A DNA stretch of 14,606 nt, taken from assembly GCA_900554375.1 (NCBI GenBank), contig USHK01000007.1, positions 1-14,606 of the forward strand, read 5' to 3'. This DNA is from an uncultured Sutterella sp. Its GTDB lineage: Bacteria; Pseudomonadota; Gammaproteobacteria; Burkholderiales; Burkholderiaceae_F. The position numbers and the translations under genes were made by a program. Under the pieces are notes generated by a model. It searched no databases, was not told where the DNA came from, and saw nothing but the letters and a program-made list of their open reading frames with translations. Each line of letters opens with the position of its first letter. Positions within the stretch are counted from its first letter, which is position 1. Shown one piece after another: positions 14,582 to 14,606 of the stretch.

Positions 14582-14606
14582 CTGTCTCTTATACACATCT
14601 GACGCT
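14582..14606 (-). other. Synthetic Nextera read-1 adapter
   Basis: Not genomic. CTGTCTCTTATACACATCT (14582-14600) is the reverse complement of the Tn5 mosaic end, and GACGCT (14601-14606) is the start of the Nextera read-1 side. With the read-2 side at base 1, the contig is bounded by both tagmentation adapters. Translation through it gives the MCIRD-type contaminant on the minus strand. Confidence 0.98.

Noticed and set aside
1..14606. Mobile elements, tRNA/rRNA genes, CRISPR arrays, prophage
   Set aside because: No transposase, integrase, spaced direct repeats or tRNA-like cloverleaf was seen; the only transposon-derived sequence is the Tn5 mosaic end of the library adapters.

Overview
This window looks like one draft-assembly contig from a mid-GC proteobacterium, most likely a betaproteobacterium of the order Burkholderiales. 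The aroK-aroB-dgt order, divergent from a class A penicillin-binding protein, is the usual arrangement there. The anaerobic respiratory cluster and the roughly even base composition would suit a gut Sutterellaceae-type genome (Parasutterella-like), but that is inference. Both ends are synthetic. Bases 1-44 are a sequencing index plus Illumina Nextera adapter with the Tn5 mosaic end, and bases 14582-14606 are the opposite Nextera adapter. The first and last genes are therefore cut by the contig ends, and their last apparent codons are adapter.

Left half (45-7996): a truncated MoeA-like molybdopterin/metal-insertion gene (minus strand) diverges from a six-gene plus-strand operon. The operon encodes (i) a Tat-exported ferredoxin with four [4Fe-4S] sites like E. 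coli YdhY, (ii) an aldehyde:ferredoxin-oxidoreductase (AOR)-family enzyme like E. coli YdhV, (iii) a YdhW-like accessory protein, (iv) a periplasmic multihaem cytochrome c with three CxxCH motifs and one unusual Cx15CH motif, (v) a second four-cluster ferredoxin like YdhX but built as a Tat-exported lipoprotein, and (vi) an NrfD/PsrC-type quinone-reactive membrane protein. Together they read as a quinone-linked respiratory chain: NrfD <-> lipoprotein ferredoxin <-> cytochrome and/or YdhY-type ferredoxin <-> tungsten- or molybdenum-pterin AOR enzyme. The substrate cannot be read from the sequence. The 453-bp divergent spacer holds a candidate promoter, nested inverted repeats, an FNR-like box, a possible 49-codon ORF and leader hairpins. 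A strong bidirectional terminator at 8020-8058 closes the operon.

Right half (8068-14581): dgt, aroB and aroK form a tightly overlapping minus-strand housekeeping operon (dNTP triphosphohydrolase, 3-dehydroquinate synthase, shikimate kinase). Upstream are a small EamA/DMT-type membrane protein (minus strand), an azlCD branched-chain amino-acid exporter pair (plus strand), a terminator, and a 3'-truncated mrcA/ponA gene for bifunctional penicillin-binding protein 1A. In many beta- and gammaproteobacteria pilMNOPQ/hofMNOPQ lies between mrcA and aroK. Here that slot holds the transporter genes instead.

The most interesting part is the hybrid AOR operon, above all the Cx15CH haem-attachment candidate in its cytochrome, the C-terminal CxxCH on the first ferredoxin, and the four extra cysteines in the lipoprotein ferredoxin. 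I see no tRNA, rRNA, CRISPR array, insertion sequence or phage gene.
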